Shown here piece by piece: positions 41,453 through 48,711 of a DNA stretch of 48,711 nt (within the stretch, counting starts at the first letter, position 1; each line of letters opens with the position of its first letter). The stretch spans positions 1 through 48,711 of the forward strand of contig JAICUB010000046.1 of assembly GCA_025936045.1 (NCBI GenBank), in the 5' to 3' direction. The notes beneath the pieces are model-generated. The model saw only the letters and a list, made by a program, of their open reading frames with translations. It had not been told where the DNA came from and made no database searches. Both the position numbers and the translations under genes were made by a program. Source of the stretch: Polyangiaceae bacterium (GTDB lineage Bacteria > Myxococcota_A > Polyangia > Polyangiales > Polyangiaceae).

Positions 41453-42115
41453 TTACCCGGAGCTGCCGCCGGAGTTGCGACCGCCGAACGCCGGCGCCGC
41501 CACGCTGAACACGCGCCCGCCCGCCCCTCCGCCGCCCCTCCCGCCGCGTCCCCCTCCGCCGGCTTTCCCCGCGACACCGCCGGCGCTGCTCCCTGCGCCG
41601 CCGAACGCGCCCGCTCCGACGCTGAAGGTCCCGCCGAAGCCTGCCGCGGTCACGCTGAAGGTTCCACCGCCGCCTGCGCGTCCACCGGCGCCGCCGCGAC
41701 CGCCTCCGCCGCCGAAGCCCGCGGCCGCAACGCCTCCCCCGACCGCGCCGAAGCCACCGGTACCGAATGCGCCGCCGGTGACAGCGAAGCCGCCGGTACC
41801 GAAGCCGCCAGTAGCGACGCCCACCGTGCCGCCCTTGCCGCCCGAGCCGCCTGCTCCACCGCGTCCACCGTTCCCCGTGCCGCCATAGCCCGCGGCCGCC
41901 ACCGAGAATCCGCCGCCGAATCCGCTGGCCGCGACGCTGACCGATCCGCCGGCGTTCGAGCCGCCCGCGCCCCGACCCGCCGAGCCGCTCTGAGCCGCGG
42001 CGCCGCCGTCATCCTCCGACGAGCTCGAGCAAGCGGTCGACGCCAGCGCGGGCACGACGGCGGCGACCGCTGTCGCGAACACGATATTTGGCACAATGCG
42101 AGCTTTGCGGCGCAT
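41453..42115 (-). CDS. Gly-rich lipoprotein with repeated FSVAA-x-FGG motif
   Basis: A 220-residue protein from ATG 42115. A basic start and hydrophobic stretch lead to STACSSSSED, so lipidation at about Cys29 is likely, although the lipobox is not ideal. After a short acidic stretch, residues 45-220 are more than half Gly/Ala. The motif (F/V)SV-A/T/G-A-x-x-(F/Y)GG recurs at least five times between runs of GGRGGAGG, with Phe/Tyr/Ser/Val at fixed spacing. It has none of the Pro that would mark collagen. This pattern could be a structural surface protein or the substrate of a modifying system. It is first in an operon with a diiron protein and the AMMECR1-toroid protein. Confidence 0.75.
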   Translation of the reverse strand: MRRKARIVPNIVFATAVAAVVPALASTACSSSSEDDGGAAAQSGSAGRGAGGSNAGGSVSVAASGFGGGFSVAAAGYGGTGNGGRGGAGGSGGKGGTVGVATGGFGTGGFAVTGGAFGTGGFGAVGGGVAAAGFGGGGGRGGAGGRAGGGGTFSVTAAGFGGTFSVGAGAFGGAGSSAGGVAGKAGGGGRGGRGGGGAGGRVFSVAAPAFGGRNSGGSSG

Positions 42116-42164
42116 GGGCCACGCACCGTGCAACACCCATGCCTCGCTTTATCGCACGTAAATG

Positions 42165-42202
42165 CCGGCCCAAGGCCGGGTGAGCGGTGTGCCAGTGTGC
42201 CA
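42165..42202. promoter_or_regulatory. Hairpin and tandem 8-mer in divergent promoter region
   Basis: CCGGCC-CAA-GGCCGG (42165-42179) is a perfect 6-bp inverted repeat. Eight bases later GTGTGCCA occurs twice in direct succession (42187-42202). Both lie in the 180-bp gap between the Gly-rich lipoprotein operon (minus) and the YozE-like gene (plus). They may be regulator-binding sites; I tested the tandem 8-mer against the sigma-54 pattern and it does not fit. Confidence 0.35.
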
Positions 42203-42295
42203 AACGGAGCCAACGCGCAGGCCGCGGCAGCTGCTACCAGGAAACGCCTACTCAGCGTCGAGATGACGTAAAGAGCACCCTGCGAGATCGACCCG

Positions 42296-42526
42296 ATGCA
42301 GAAGTTTACGACATTCTACGAGTGGCTCGGCAAGCAGAAGAACCTCCATTCGCCGCTTGGCGGCTGGGCGCGGGAGGCGCTGCGCGATGAAGGGTTCCCG
42401 AAGGACGTGGCGAGCCTCGACGCGCTCCAGGAGCATCTGCGCAAGGGGGAGGCGAGCGCGTCGACGCTCGCGACGGCTCGGCTCGCGTGGCTTACGTACT
42501 CGCGGGCGTTCGCGAAGAAGAGCTAG
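42296..42526 (+). CDS. YozE/SAM-like small protein
   Basis: A 76-residue soluble protein with the pattern of the YozE_SAM_like domain: FTTFYEWLGKQKN, PLGGWAREALRDEGFPKDV, LDALQEHLRKG, and a terminal WLTYSRAFAKK. These small helical proteins are widespread in Firmicutes and others; their role is not well defined. ATG 42296 has only a weak GAG upstream. The gene is divergent from the Gly-rich lipoprotein operon and converges, with 3 bp between stops, on the AsmA-like gene. Confidence 0.85.
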   Translation: MQKFTTFYEWLGKQKNLHSPLGGWAREALRDEGFPKDVASLDALQEHLRKGEASASTLATARLAWLTYSRAFAKKS

Positions 42527-42529
42527 CGC

Positions 42530-44515
42530 TTACGGTTTTTGGCCGCTCATTTGCACGAGCGGCTTCGGAAACTCGCGGAGGTGCTGGTTGAGCCAGCCGG
42601 TCTTCGCGAACGGCATGATTTCGAGGCCGTTGCCGAGCTCGGCGATGCCGAGCGAGACGGCTTGCCCGCCCACGACGAGCGCCAGCCGCGTGTCTTTGCC
42701 GTTTTTGTAGACGCGGCCCGAGGCGTCCCAGACGTCGCTCTCGGACGTGAGCGCGACGTCGGTGATGGGTCCGGACGATCGGATCGCGGTCGCTGCACGG
42801 AAGTCGCCGAGGCTCGTGAACAGAGGGATGAGCTTGCTGATGACGTCCTTTTGCGCGAGCCCCGCGAGGACGGGCGCGAGGTCTCGCGCGCGGATGTCGA
42901 TGATGCCGTCGAACCGCGGCGGCTCGGTGTTCCGAAAGGTCATGCGCGAGCTCGTGAGATCGAGCCACCAACCGTCCATGTCGCGGCCGTTCGCGTGCAT
43001 GCTCACGTCGCGCAACCGCAAGCCGAAATTCTCGACGCTGTTCGTCTTGAGCTTCGGGTTGGCGCGCACGCCGGTCTTCAGCGCGACGTTGGCGCGCGTG
43101 CGGATGCCGTCGAGGTCGAGGTCGAGGCCGCTCAGGCTCGCAGTGACCGGTCCGTGCACCCAATATTTCTGGTCCATGTCGAGCTCGACGGCGGCCTCGA
43201 GCTCGCCCGCGAGAACCTTCACGGGCGCGCCTTCGGGCAGAATTACGGGTAAATCATGCAGGTCGGTCGAAGCGATCTTCGGCATGCGCACGCTCGCGTG
43301 CTCGAGATCCGTCGAGCGGCTCAGCTGAATCGTGTCGAGCTCGGCTTCCTCGGCGTGATCGAGGATTTGCACGGTGAACGAGCGCATGCCGCGTGCAAGC
43401 GACACGTAGCTCGCCTTCGAGCTCGAACGCGCGAGCGGCAGACCGTGCTTGGAGCCGGCGGCGTCGAGCGCGAGCGCCAGATCGGTAGCAACGCCGAAGC
43501 CTTCGCCGGAGACGCGCAGAGCGTCGGTCGCGAAGTCGAAATGAGTCTTCGGACCGAGCTTGCCGCGATCGAGGTAAGCATCGACGGCGAGAGGGCCCTT
43601 GCCGTCGCGCACGCGGAGCTCGGGGGCATAGGCGTCGAGCTGCGACAGCGTTTGCACGTCCGCGCGCAGGTTCACGCGCGCGGTGACGAGCTCCATGAAG
43701 CCCGCGTCCGCATGTTCCGTCGGGTTCAGGCGCGGAATGTCGGCCGTGATCTGGCCGCGGAGATTTTCGGCGATCACCTGCTCGGCGCCGAAGCGCACCT
43801 CGCCCGGTCCCAAATCTTGCACGGCAGTCGTGACCTGCATTACGTGCGGCCCGACCATGAAACCGCCGCGGAGTCGTCCCTTGCCGAGGTAGCGATATTC
43901 GAAAAACCAAAGCTCCTTCACCGCGATGTCCAGGCCACCGACCTCGACGGTCCAATCGGACTCACGCTTCTCGGTCTTGTCCGCCTTGGCCTGATGGATC
44001 ACGTTGTGACCCGGTAGTCCGGGGAGCGGCGGGTAGGCGGCAAGCCGCTTTTCGATGCCCTTCGGATCTTCGACCTGAACGCGCATCTGGTAGATTACGT
44101 CGTGGGCGGCAAGCTTCGTCACGTGCACGCGACGGCGAACGAGCTCGAGCACGTGCACGTTGATCACGAGATCTCGGCCGTCCAGAATGAACTGCGTCGT
44201 GCCGTTCATCAGGATGCGCACGCGCTTCATGTGAATGCGGCCGGGCCAGACGGTGTACGCGGGGTTTTCGATTTCGACGCGCAGATCCTCGGACGCGAGC
44301 ACGCGTTCGACGAGCCCGCTCGAGAGTGCGACCGTGCCCAAAACTGGATACGCGAGGAGCAGGAGGACGAGGCCGACTAGCCAGCGGCGCTTGCGTTTCC
44401 GTGGCCAGGTGAAGGGCGCTCGGCTCCCCAGGGTCCGCCACCACCGCTCATGCGGCGGAGGAGGCGTGGAGTCCGCCGTGCTTGCGCCTCCGTCGGTGGC
44501 TGTGCCGCCTTCCAT
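42530..44515 (-). CDS. AsmA-like large envelope protein
   Basis: A 661-residue protein from ATG 44515, chosen for its GAGGAG four nt upstream; GTG 44617 is possible but has no site. A cytoplasmic basic segment (PRKRKRRW) and one membrane helix (about 45-65) anchor a large periplasmic beta-rich part. The sequence has the AsmA/TamB/DUF748 look: repeated amphipathic strands, FILDGRDLVINVHVLELVRRR, GGLDIAVKELWFFEYRY, DGIIDIRARDLAPVLAGLA and a C-terminal SLGIAELGNGLEI. AsmA-type proteins form long grooves for lipid transport across the periplasm. That function is family knowledge, not shown here. It converges on the YozE-like gene and follows the single-domain response regulator. Confidence 0.8.
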   Translation of the reverse strand: MEGGTATDGGASTADSTPPPPHERWWRTLGSRAPFTWPRKRKRRWLVGLVLLLLAYPVLGTVALSSGLVERVLASEDLRVEIENPAYTVWPGRIHMKRVRILMNGTTQFILDGRDLVINVHVLELVRRRVHVTKLAAHDVIYQMRVQVEDPKGIEKRLAAYPPLPGLPGHNVIHQAKADKTEKRESDWTVEVGGLDIAVKELWFFEYRYLGKGRLRGGFMVGPHVMQVTTAVQDLGPGEVRFGAEQVIAENLRGQITADIPRLNPTEHADAGFMELVTARVNLRADVQTLSQLDAYAPELRVRDGKGPLAVDAYLDRGKLGPKTHFDFATDALRVSGEGFGVATDLALALDAAGSKHGLPLARSSSKASYVSLARGMRSFTVQILDHAEEAELDTIQLSRSTDLEHASVRMPKIASTDLHDLPVILPEGAPVKVLAGELEAAVELDMDQKYWVHGPVTASLSGLDLDLDGIRTRANVALKTGVRANPKLKTNSVENFGLRLRDVSMHANGRDMDGWWLDLTSSRMTFRNTEPPRFDGIIDIRARDLAPVLAGLAQKDVISKLIPLFTSLGDFRAATAIRSSGPITDVALTSESDVWDASGRVYKNGKDTRLALVVGGQAVSLGIAELGNGLEIMPFAKTGWLNQHLREFPKPLVQMSGQKP

Positions 44516-44650
44516 GCGGCTCCTCGCATGCAGGCGGCGTTCCAGCTCGCCCTCGAGCTTCAAAACGAGACGGCCGTCGCTCCGTAGAAGGTTGCGACGG
44601 CTTCGGCGTTTTGCCACGCCCGCGAACGAGCGCCGAGGGTCCGCCCGACG

Positions 44651-45031
44651 TCACGCCGAGGTCTGCATCTCCGCGCCGAGCTCGTGCAGGAGACCAAGCA
44701 ATCTCGGCACGTCGATTGGCTTCGGAATCACCGGGGTGCTCGCCAGTCGCGAACGATCGACGCCGTGATCGGCGGTGACGACGGCAACCGGGATCGCCGC
44801 GAGTGCCGGGCTCCTCTGGCGTCGCTCGAGGAAGGAGTAGCCGTCCATGACGGGCATCATGAGATCGAGCAAAATCGTGGATGGCGGGGTCGCCATCGAC
44901 TGAACGAGGGTGATCGCTTCTAGGCCGTTGGCGGCGGTGACCACCTCGAAACCTCGGTCCTCGAGCGTTTCAGCGAGAACCTCCCTGATGTCGAGATCGT
45001 CATCCACGATGAGGATGGGCCCGGTGTTCAT
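44651..45031 (-). CDS. Single-domain response regulator
   Basis: A 126-residue receiver domain with nothing attached. Key residues: acidic DDD (10-12), phospho-acceptor Asp56 in LLDLMMP, Thr86 in VVTADHG and Lys104 in IPKPID. Such proteins act as phosphate relays or bind targets directly. ATG 45031 was chosen because the eight extra residues from 45055 do not look like receiver sequence; neither start has a strong Shine-Dalgarno. It is 135 bp upstream of the AsmA-like gene on the same strand. No kinase is adjacent, so the partner must be elsewhere. Confidence 0.92.
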   Translation of the reverse strand: MNTGPILIVDDDLDIREVLAETLEDRGFEVVTAANGLEAITLVQSMATPPSTILLDLMMPVMDGYSFLERRQRSPALAAIPVAVVTADHGVDRSRLASTPVIPKPIDVPRLLGLLHELGAEMQTSA

Positions 45032-45070
45032 TGGTCTTATGGGGCTGAGCAACATCAGATATCGAGGATC

Positions 45071-45086
45071 TTGCCGGTGCCGGCAA
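45071..45086. promoter_or_regulatory. Perfect dyad TTGCCGG-TG-CCGGCAA
   Basis: A 7+7 inverted repeat with a 2-nt spacer, 40 bp upstream of the response-regulator start, followed at about 45092-45113 by an imperfect hairpin (ATCGCGC...GCGCGACGAT). The size and symmetry suit an operator for a dimeric regulator. No target regulator is visible. Confidence 0.4.
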
Positions 45087-45214
45087 CAATCATCGCGCTC
45101 CGCGCGACGATTGAGGGCTCGGTTCGAACATGACCAAAACTTGCCGTGGCTTGCAGAATTTCCTGTCCGCCCCTCGTTGCGTTTTGCTACGGGCGGCCTC
45201 TGATTTTCGAGCGC

Positions 45215-46165
45215 TCAGGCCGCTCTGCGTCGCAAGAGCGCGGGAGCTCGAGCGAGCGCCGCGCTCAACTCAGCCGGGTGCAGAAACACCGGGTAGAGCG
45301 CGAGCACGCCGTACGGGAAGATCCCGAGGTTCATGGAGAGCGCGATGCCGGCGTGCAAAGACGCTCCGGCAGCCAGCCAGACCCAGCGCAAATGAAAGCG
45401 GCGCGCAAAGTCACCGAGGCGGCCTCCTCGCTCGGGGCGGCGCTCGAACCAAGTCCAAAGCAGAATGAGCGGCGAGGTCACCTCGAACGTCATCGTGAGC
45501 ATGGTTCCGAGGACCATGAGTGGATAGAAGCGCGCGAGCGAGCCGGGCGTGAAACGCGCAAAATGTGGATCGCCGAGCACGTCGCCGACGGCGGAGAAGC
45601 TGCCGAACGGCCCCCAGGTGTGTCCGCGCTGATGTCCCGCCGAGACGTAGACCCAAATGACTTGCAGGAAGAGGAGATAGCGCGGCCACGCCGGTATTAC
45701 GCGCGGTTTTTTGCCTTTGCGCTCGCGGAGCCACGCGTCCACCGACCAGGCCTCGCCCGCACCCGAGACGGCGAGCACGGCGAGCACGATGTGGAGCAGC
45801 GCATCGATGCCGTCGCGGACGGGCTGGCACGCGCCGATCTCGACCAGCGCGAACACGAGCGCGATGCTCGTGAAGCGGTAGGCCGCGCCGAGCGTGAAGA
45901 GAACGCAGGCGAGCACCGCGAACCACCAAAGCAACCGCGCCGTTTCCGCGCTGGCGCCGAGGACGCGCACGCCGAACGGCGTCGGCAGCGCGCTCGCGTT
46001 CCAACCGGCGCCGCTCGGGGCCGGCGCCCACAGCAGCGAGACGACGTTGAAATAGCCCGCCTCGAGCAGATCGAAGAGCAGCGTCGTGCCGAGCAAGATG
46101 CGGACGAGCGCGAGCGAATACGGCGCCTCGCGTCGATCCCAGAACGCTACCCAGCGTTCGATCAC
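45215..46165 (-). CDS. HTTM-domain membrane protein
   Basis: A 316-residue protein with about eight membrane helices, starting at GTG 46165, which overlaps the previous stop as GTGA. The first helix has the HTTM signature APYSLALVRILLGTTLLFDL; a polar segment with SAGHQRGHTWGPFGSF lies between later helices. HTTM is the integral-membrane domain shared with vitamin-K-dependent gamma-carboxylases, but the bacterial members usually lack the carboxylase lumenal part, as here. Function is unknown. It is the last gene of an envelope operon. The frame upstream to 46723 is antisense-type sequence and was rejected. Confidence 0.88.
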   Translation of the reverse strand: MIERWVAFWDRREAPYSLALVRILLGTTLLFDLLEAGYFNVVSLLWAPAPSGAGWNASALPTPFGVRVLGASAETARLLWWFAVLACVLFTLGAAYRFTSIALVFALVEIGACQPVRDGIDALLHIVLAVLAVSGAGEAWSVDAWLRERKGKKPRVIPAWPRYLLFLQVIWVYVSAGHQRGHTWGPFGSFSAVGDVLGDPHFARFTPGSLARFYPLMVLGTMLTMTFEVTSPLILLWTWFERRPERGGRLGDFARRFHLRWVWLAAGASLHAGIALSMNLGIFPYGVLALYPVFLHPAELSAALARAPALLRRRAA

Positions 46166-46752
46166 GGAGCCACGTCCTCGCGCCGTAGGAGCTCTTCGTA
46201 CGCAAAGCGGCCGCTCGGTTCGAAGCCCGCTCCGTGCGGCAAAATGCGGACCTCCTCCATGCGTACGCGCACGGTGCGCAGCCGCCGGAAGTCGCGGAAG
46301 GCGCGGCGCGCGACCCAGCGCGTGAAGGCCGGATACGAGCTCGAAATCCAGTCGTGATGCGGGTTCCACACGTTCATGACGCGCCGGTATTCGAGCGCAC
46401 CGCCGAGATAGGCGTGCTCCGGATCGTGCGCGCGATAGAGGAGCTTCCACTCGCCGCTCGCGGCGCGCCCCTCGATCCACATGCGGTAGCGGGTGCCGCC
46501 CGTTCCGGTGAAGAGCGCCCAATCCTCGGACGTGATGCCGAGCGCGCCGGCGGCCGGGGCGAACGGTGTGAGCACCTTTTCCTGCAGCGAGGGCAAGAGC
46601 AAGGCGACGCGCGCCAAAGCAGGCGGCCAGGCGCGCACGAGCTTCGGAATTCGCGCCGGCCAGCCGGCGACGAACGCGAGCACCAGCACGAGCGTGATGA
46701 GCCCGGCTCGTACGTATCGCCAAGAGTCCCGCACCGCCACGGAGCGTATCAC
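46162..46752 (-). CDS. Single-pass membrane protein beside HTTM
   Basis: A 196-residue protein with one N-terminal membrane helix (about 14-33, LITLVLVLAFVAGW) and a periplasmic beta-rich part (YRMWIEGRAASGEWKLLYRA, HHDWISSSYPAFTRWVARRA, RRLRTVRVRMEEVRILPHG). I place it with the small proteins often found beside HTTM genes, from memory. GTG 46752 overlaps the upstream stop as GTGA, the same coupling seen at its own 3' end; two later in-frame GTGs are possible. The coupling suggests equimolar production with the HTTM protein. Confidence 0.82.
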   Translation of the reverse strand: MIRSVAVRDSWRYVRAGLITLVLVLAFVAGWPARIPKLVRAWPPALARVALLLPSLQEKVLTPFAPAAGALGITSEDWALFTGTGGTRYRMWIEGRAASGEWKLLYRAHDPEHAYLGGALEYRRVMNVWNPHHDWISSSYPAFTRWVARRAFRDFRRLRTVRVRMEEVRILPHGAGFEPSGRFAYEELLRREDVAP

Positions 46753-48215
46753 CGCGGGGGAGGCGGCGCGCCGAAAGCCGATGCTGCAGGGGGCGGCCCC
46801 ACCGGCGTCACGACGGGCGGCGGCTCCGCGCACGGCATCGACGCCGCCGCTCGAGCCGTCACGATCCCGTGCGCGCGCAAATAAGCGCCGTGCGGGTGGA
46901 GATCGGCGAGCTCGAGCTGATCGACGTGGCCCGTGACGCAGCCGCTCGGCGTGCGAAAGGTCAAATCGGACGAGAGCTTCGCGCGCACCGCGGCCAGGCG
47001 TTCGGTGAGATCGACGCGGAGCGCGCGGCGCGCTTCCGTCTTGATACGCTCGGCGCCCGTGAGGGCCTTGAGCGACAGCAGAAAATTGCTGGTCTCGATC
47101 GTGGGCTCGAGATCGGGCAGCGCGAGCTCGTTGTCGACGATGCTGGGATGCCCCGTGAGATAGAGCTCGCCGTCGATGAGCGCGTGAATGCCGAGCTCGT
47201 GCACGGGACCACCGATGTGGAGGTGGAGCACGAGGGCGCCGTCCGACTCGTAGATCTCGGGCTTTTCTAGATAGAGGTAGGGGTGCTCTTTGGAGAAGAA
47301 GAGCTTGCCGTTCGTGAATGCGGCGCTCAAGCCGCGCGTGAGCTCGCTGTAAGACGCGACGACGGGGATGGTCACGGTGAACGGTCCCGTCGGCACGCTC
47401 GCGACGTTCTCGAGCGGAGGCAGCGGTTCGGGCGCGCCCGGCGCGGTGCACGGGATCGTCACGGAGGGTGAGACGATGAGCGCGAAGTCCTTCTCCACGC
47501 CGTCCGCGAGGATCAAAGGCGCGGCCTCCAAGCCGAGCACCTCGAGCTCGGCGCAGCCGCTCGCGTCACCGAGCGAAAACGGAAGCGGCGCGCGCACCCG
47601 GTCGTAAGCTTCTTCGAGCAGCGGCTTGAGCGCGTAGCTGAAACCGCGTAGCCGCCCGTCGATTTCACCCCCGACGCGGTCGAACACCCCCGCGACTTGG
47701 TCGAGCACCTTGAGCCGCCGGTCGTCGGACTGAACCTTCACGTCCGTCCCCTGGAGCTTGAACTCGTAGTTCGTGTTGATGACCGGCTCGGCCGAGAGCT
47801 GCACCGAAAAGGCGACCTCGATGCTGCCGATCGGCATGTCGATGTCGGCCGTGACGAGCGTGCGGGCGAGCACGCGTCCGCCGGCGAGCGACACGTCGAG
47901 CGGCGAGCGCCGCCAGTGATAGGCGCGCTCGCTCCCGAGCAGATTCACCGTGCCGTCGCCGGTCGCCGGCACCGACGTGTCGAGCGCTTGCCGGAGCGCC
48001 GCGCCCGTCACGGACACGTGCAGCGTGATGCGTGACGGCACCGACTCCGGCACGAGCGGCGACGGTCGTTCGAGGGGGCGCGGCGGATAGACGGGACCGA
48101 AGCGCGTGCAGCCCGCGAGCAACGCCAACAGGGGCGCGAGCGCGCGCAGTCGAACGGAAATGCTTTTCAGCCTGCGCCGCACCGAGGGCGCCGGCGGCCC
48201 AAGAATCATGCTCAC
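46749..48215 (-). CDS. DUF4403-like lipoprotein
   Basis: A 488-residue protein with a basic stretch and a lipoprotein signal ending LLALLAGC (Cys36 from GTG 48215; ATG 48209 two codons later is equally possible). The mature part is long and beta-rich with repeated segments (SRITLHVSVTGAALRQALD, FSVQLSAEPVINTNYEF, GPFTVTIPVVASYSELT), resembling DUF4403. Its length fits that family (about 450-500). It may bind lipid, as duplicated beta-barrel-like folds of this type do, but this is not shown. It overlaps the next gene by four bases (GTGA) and follows the SigJ-like sigma gene by 26 bp, so the four genes may form one operon. Confidence 0.78.
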   Translation of the reverse strand: MSMILGPPAPSVRRRLKSISVRLRALAPLLALLAGCTRFGPVYPPRPLERPSPLVPESVPSRITLHVSVTGAALRQALDTSVPATGDGTVNLLGSERAYHWRRSPLDVSLAGGRVLARTLVTADIDMPIGSIEVAFSVQLSAEPVINTNYEFKLQGTDVKVQSDDRRLKVLDQVAGVFDRVGGEIDGRLRGFSYALKPLLEEAYDRVRAPLPFSLGDASGCAELEVLGLEAAPLILADGVEKDFALIVSPSVTIPCTAPGAPEPLPPLENVASVPTGPFTVTIPVVASYSELTRGLSAAFTNGKLFFSKEHPYLYLEKPEIYESDGALVLHLHIGGPVHELGIHALIDGELYLTGHPSIVDNELALPDLEPTIETSNFLLSLKALTGAERIKTEARRALRVDLTERLAAVRAKLSSDLTFRTPSGCVTGHVDQLELADLHPHGAYLRAHGIVTARAAASMPCAEPPPVVTPVGPPPAASAFGAPPPPR

Positions 48216-48241
48216 GGGCCCGGAACATGGCCCGTCCGGGC

Positions 48242-48711
48242 TCAGCTGTCGAACGCGGAGAGATCGAGCTCGGCGAGGCGCTCGTCGCCACGCAAGATGT
48301 CCATCTGCGTGATGCGGCCGTTCTGAACGGTGAAGGCGACCACCGAAAATGGCTTGCCTTCGAGCGTGCAGACGAGGCCGGGCGCTCCGTTGACGAGCGC
48401 GGGGCGCCGGAGGATGCCGGTGCGCGAAAACGCTTTGGCGCGACTCGCGACTTCCGCGGCGCCGCGCACTTCGAGCGGCGCGCCCGAGCCGACCTCCGCC
48501 CGCAGCACGACTTCCGGATCGAGAACGGCGACGAGTCGCTCGAAGTCACCGCTTTCCGCCGCCGCGCAGAAGGCTTCCACGACGCTCTGCTGCACGGCGA
48601 TATCGGCGTCCGGAGTCGCGCGGCGGGCTTGAACGCGGCGGCGCGCGCGGCTCGCGAGTTGGCGCGCGGCCTCGGGAGTGCGTTCGACGACGGGCGCAAT
48701 CTGCTCGAACG
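48242..48711 (-). CDS. SigJ/ECF41-type sigma factor, 5' end beyond window
   Basis: The frame runs off the right edge. The first residues visible are FEQIAPVVERTPEAARQLAS, the helix-turn-helix of sigma region 4. It then continues as RARRRVQARR and a SnoaL-like domain (VVEAFCAAAESGDFERLVAV, VLRAEVGSGAPLEVRGA, VVAFTVQNGRITQMDILRG). An ECF sigma with an NTF2-like C-terminus is the mark of the SigJ/ECF41 group, in which the extra domain regulates activity in place of an anti-sigma factor. A GTG at 48595 would give a short SnoaL protein, but the continuous sigma sequence upstream shows this is only the C-terminal part. The missing region 2 should lie just outside. Confidence 0.85.
   Translation of the reverse strand, partial: FEQIAPVVERTPEAARQLASRARRRVQARRATPDADIAVQQSVVEAFCAAAESGDFERLVAVLDPEVVLRAEVGSGAPLEVRGAAEVASRAKAFSRTGILRRPALVNGAPGLVCTLEGKPFSVVAFTVQNGRITQMDILRGDERLAELDLSAFDS

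Noticed and set aside
42187..42202. Sigma-54 promoter suggested by TGGCACACTGGCAC on the minus strand
   Set aside because: The required GC at the -12 position is not found at 12-bp spacing from either GG.
48242..48595. Stand-alone SnoaL protein starting at GTG 48595
   Set aside because: The same frame continues upstream to the window edge as a sigma region 4 helix-turn-helix, so this is the tail of a SigJ-type sigma factor.

Overview
The window looks like chromosome from a high-GC, social, predatory-type deltaproteobacterium of the Myxococcota, probably a Polyangiaceae-like myxobacterium. The evidence is the GC-rich codon use, two secreted enzymes with MYXO-CTERM sorting tails, many lipoproteins with Gly/Ser-rich linkers, a DUF1552/DUF1592 pair, and a dense set of hybrid kinases, c-di-GMP enzymes and ECF sigma factors. 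This taxonomic call is inference. I see no rRNA, tRNA, CRISPR array, transposase, phage gene or integrase.

Layout. Bases 1-4900: a collagen-like lipoprotein cut by the left edge, a 540-bp intergenic stretch, a large secreted protein of unknown function, and a GH16-like enzyme with a MYXO-CTERM tail. Bases 5030-16030: a REC-PAS-GAF-GGDEF-EAL protein with a decayed GGDEF site, two small unknowns, and a four-gene minus-strand operon (zinc-ribbon protein, CheB, CheB-CheR-PAS, PAS-histidine kinase-REC-REC). Bases 16140-19030: a GH30-like lipoprotein and a lamin-G/concanavalin-like protein that seems to have lost its signal peptide. Bases 19100-28700: a Pro-rich membrane protein, an ECF sigma factor, an NTF2-like lipoprotein, a membrane hybrid kinase, a tandem REC-EAL-REC-EAL protein and an SbmA/YddA-type ABC transporter. 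Bases 28720-33300: a kelch lipoprotein, then a patch of gene fragments (VWA protein, beta-helix protein, cytochrome-c-like tail) fused against a clan GH-A glycoside hydrolase. Bases 33400-42120: a conserved unknown, an OmpA/MotB-like protein, a SnoaL-like protein, the DUF1592-DUF1552 pair, and an operon of Gly-rich lipoprotein, diiron ferritin-like protein and AMMECR1-toroid fusion. Bases 42290-48711: a YozE-like protein, an AsmA-like membrane protein, a single-domain response regulator, an envelope operon (DUF4403, small membrane protein, HTTM protein), and a SigJ-type ECF sigma factor cut by the right edge.

How the genes work together. Two themes dominate. One is signalling: three complex sensor/regulator units, two EAL proteins that should degrade c-di-GMP, and no intact diguanylate cyclase in view. 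The other is secreted polysaccharide attack and envelope maintenance (GH16, GH30, GH-A, lamin-G, beta-helix remnant, AsmA, HTTM).

The best candidates for something undescribed are three. First, a roughly 100-nt hairpin-forming element occurs twice, 29.8 kb apart in the same orientation, each copy running into a start codon. Second, the Gly-rich lipoprotein / diiron protein / AMMECR1-toroid operon has no family-level function I know of. Third, the REC-EAL-REC-EAL protein is an internally duplicated response regulator with both EAL active sites apparently intact. All functional calls come from reading translations by eye; no database search was run.
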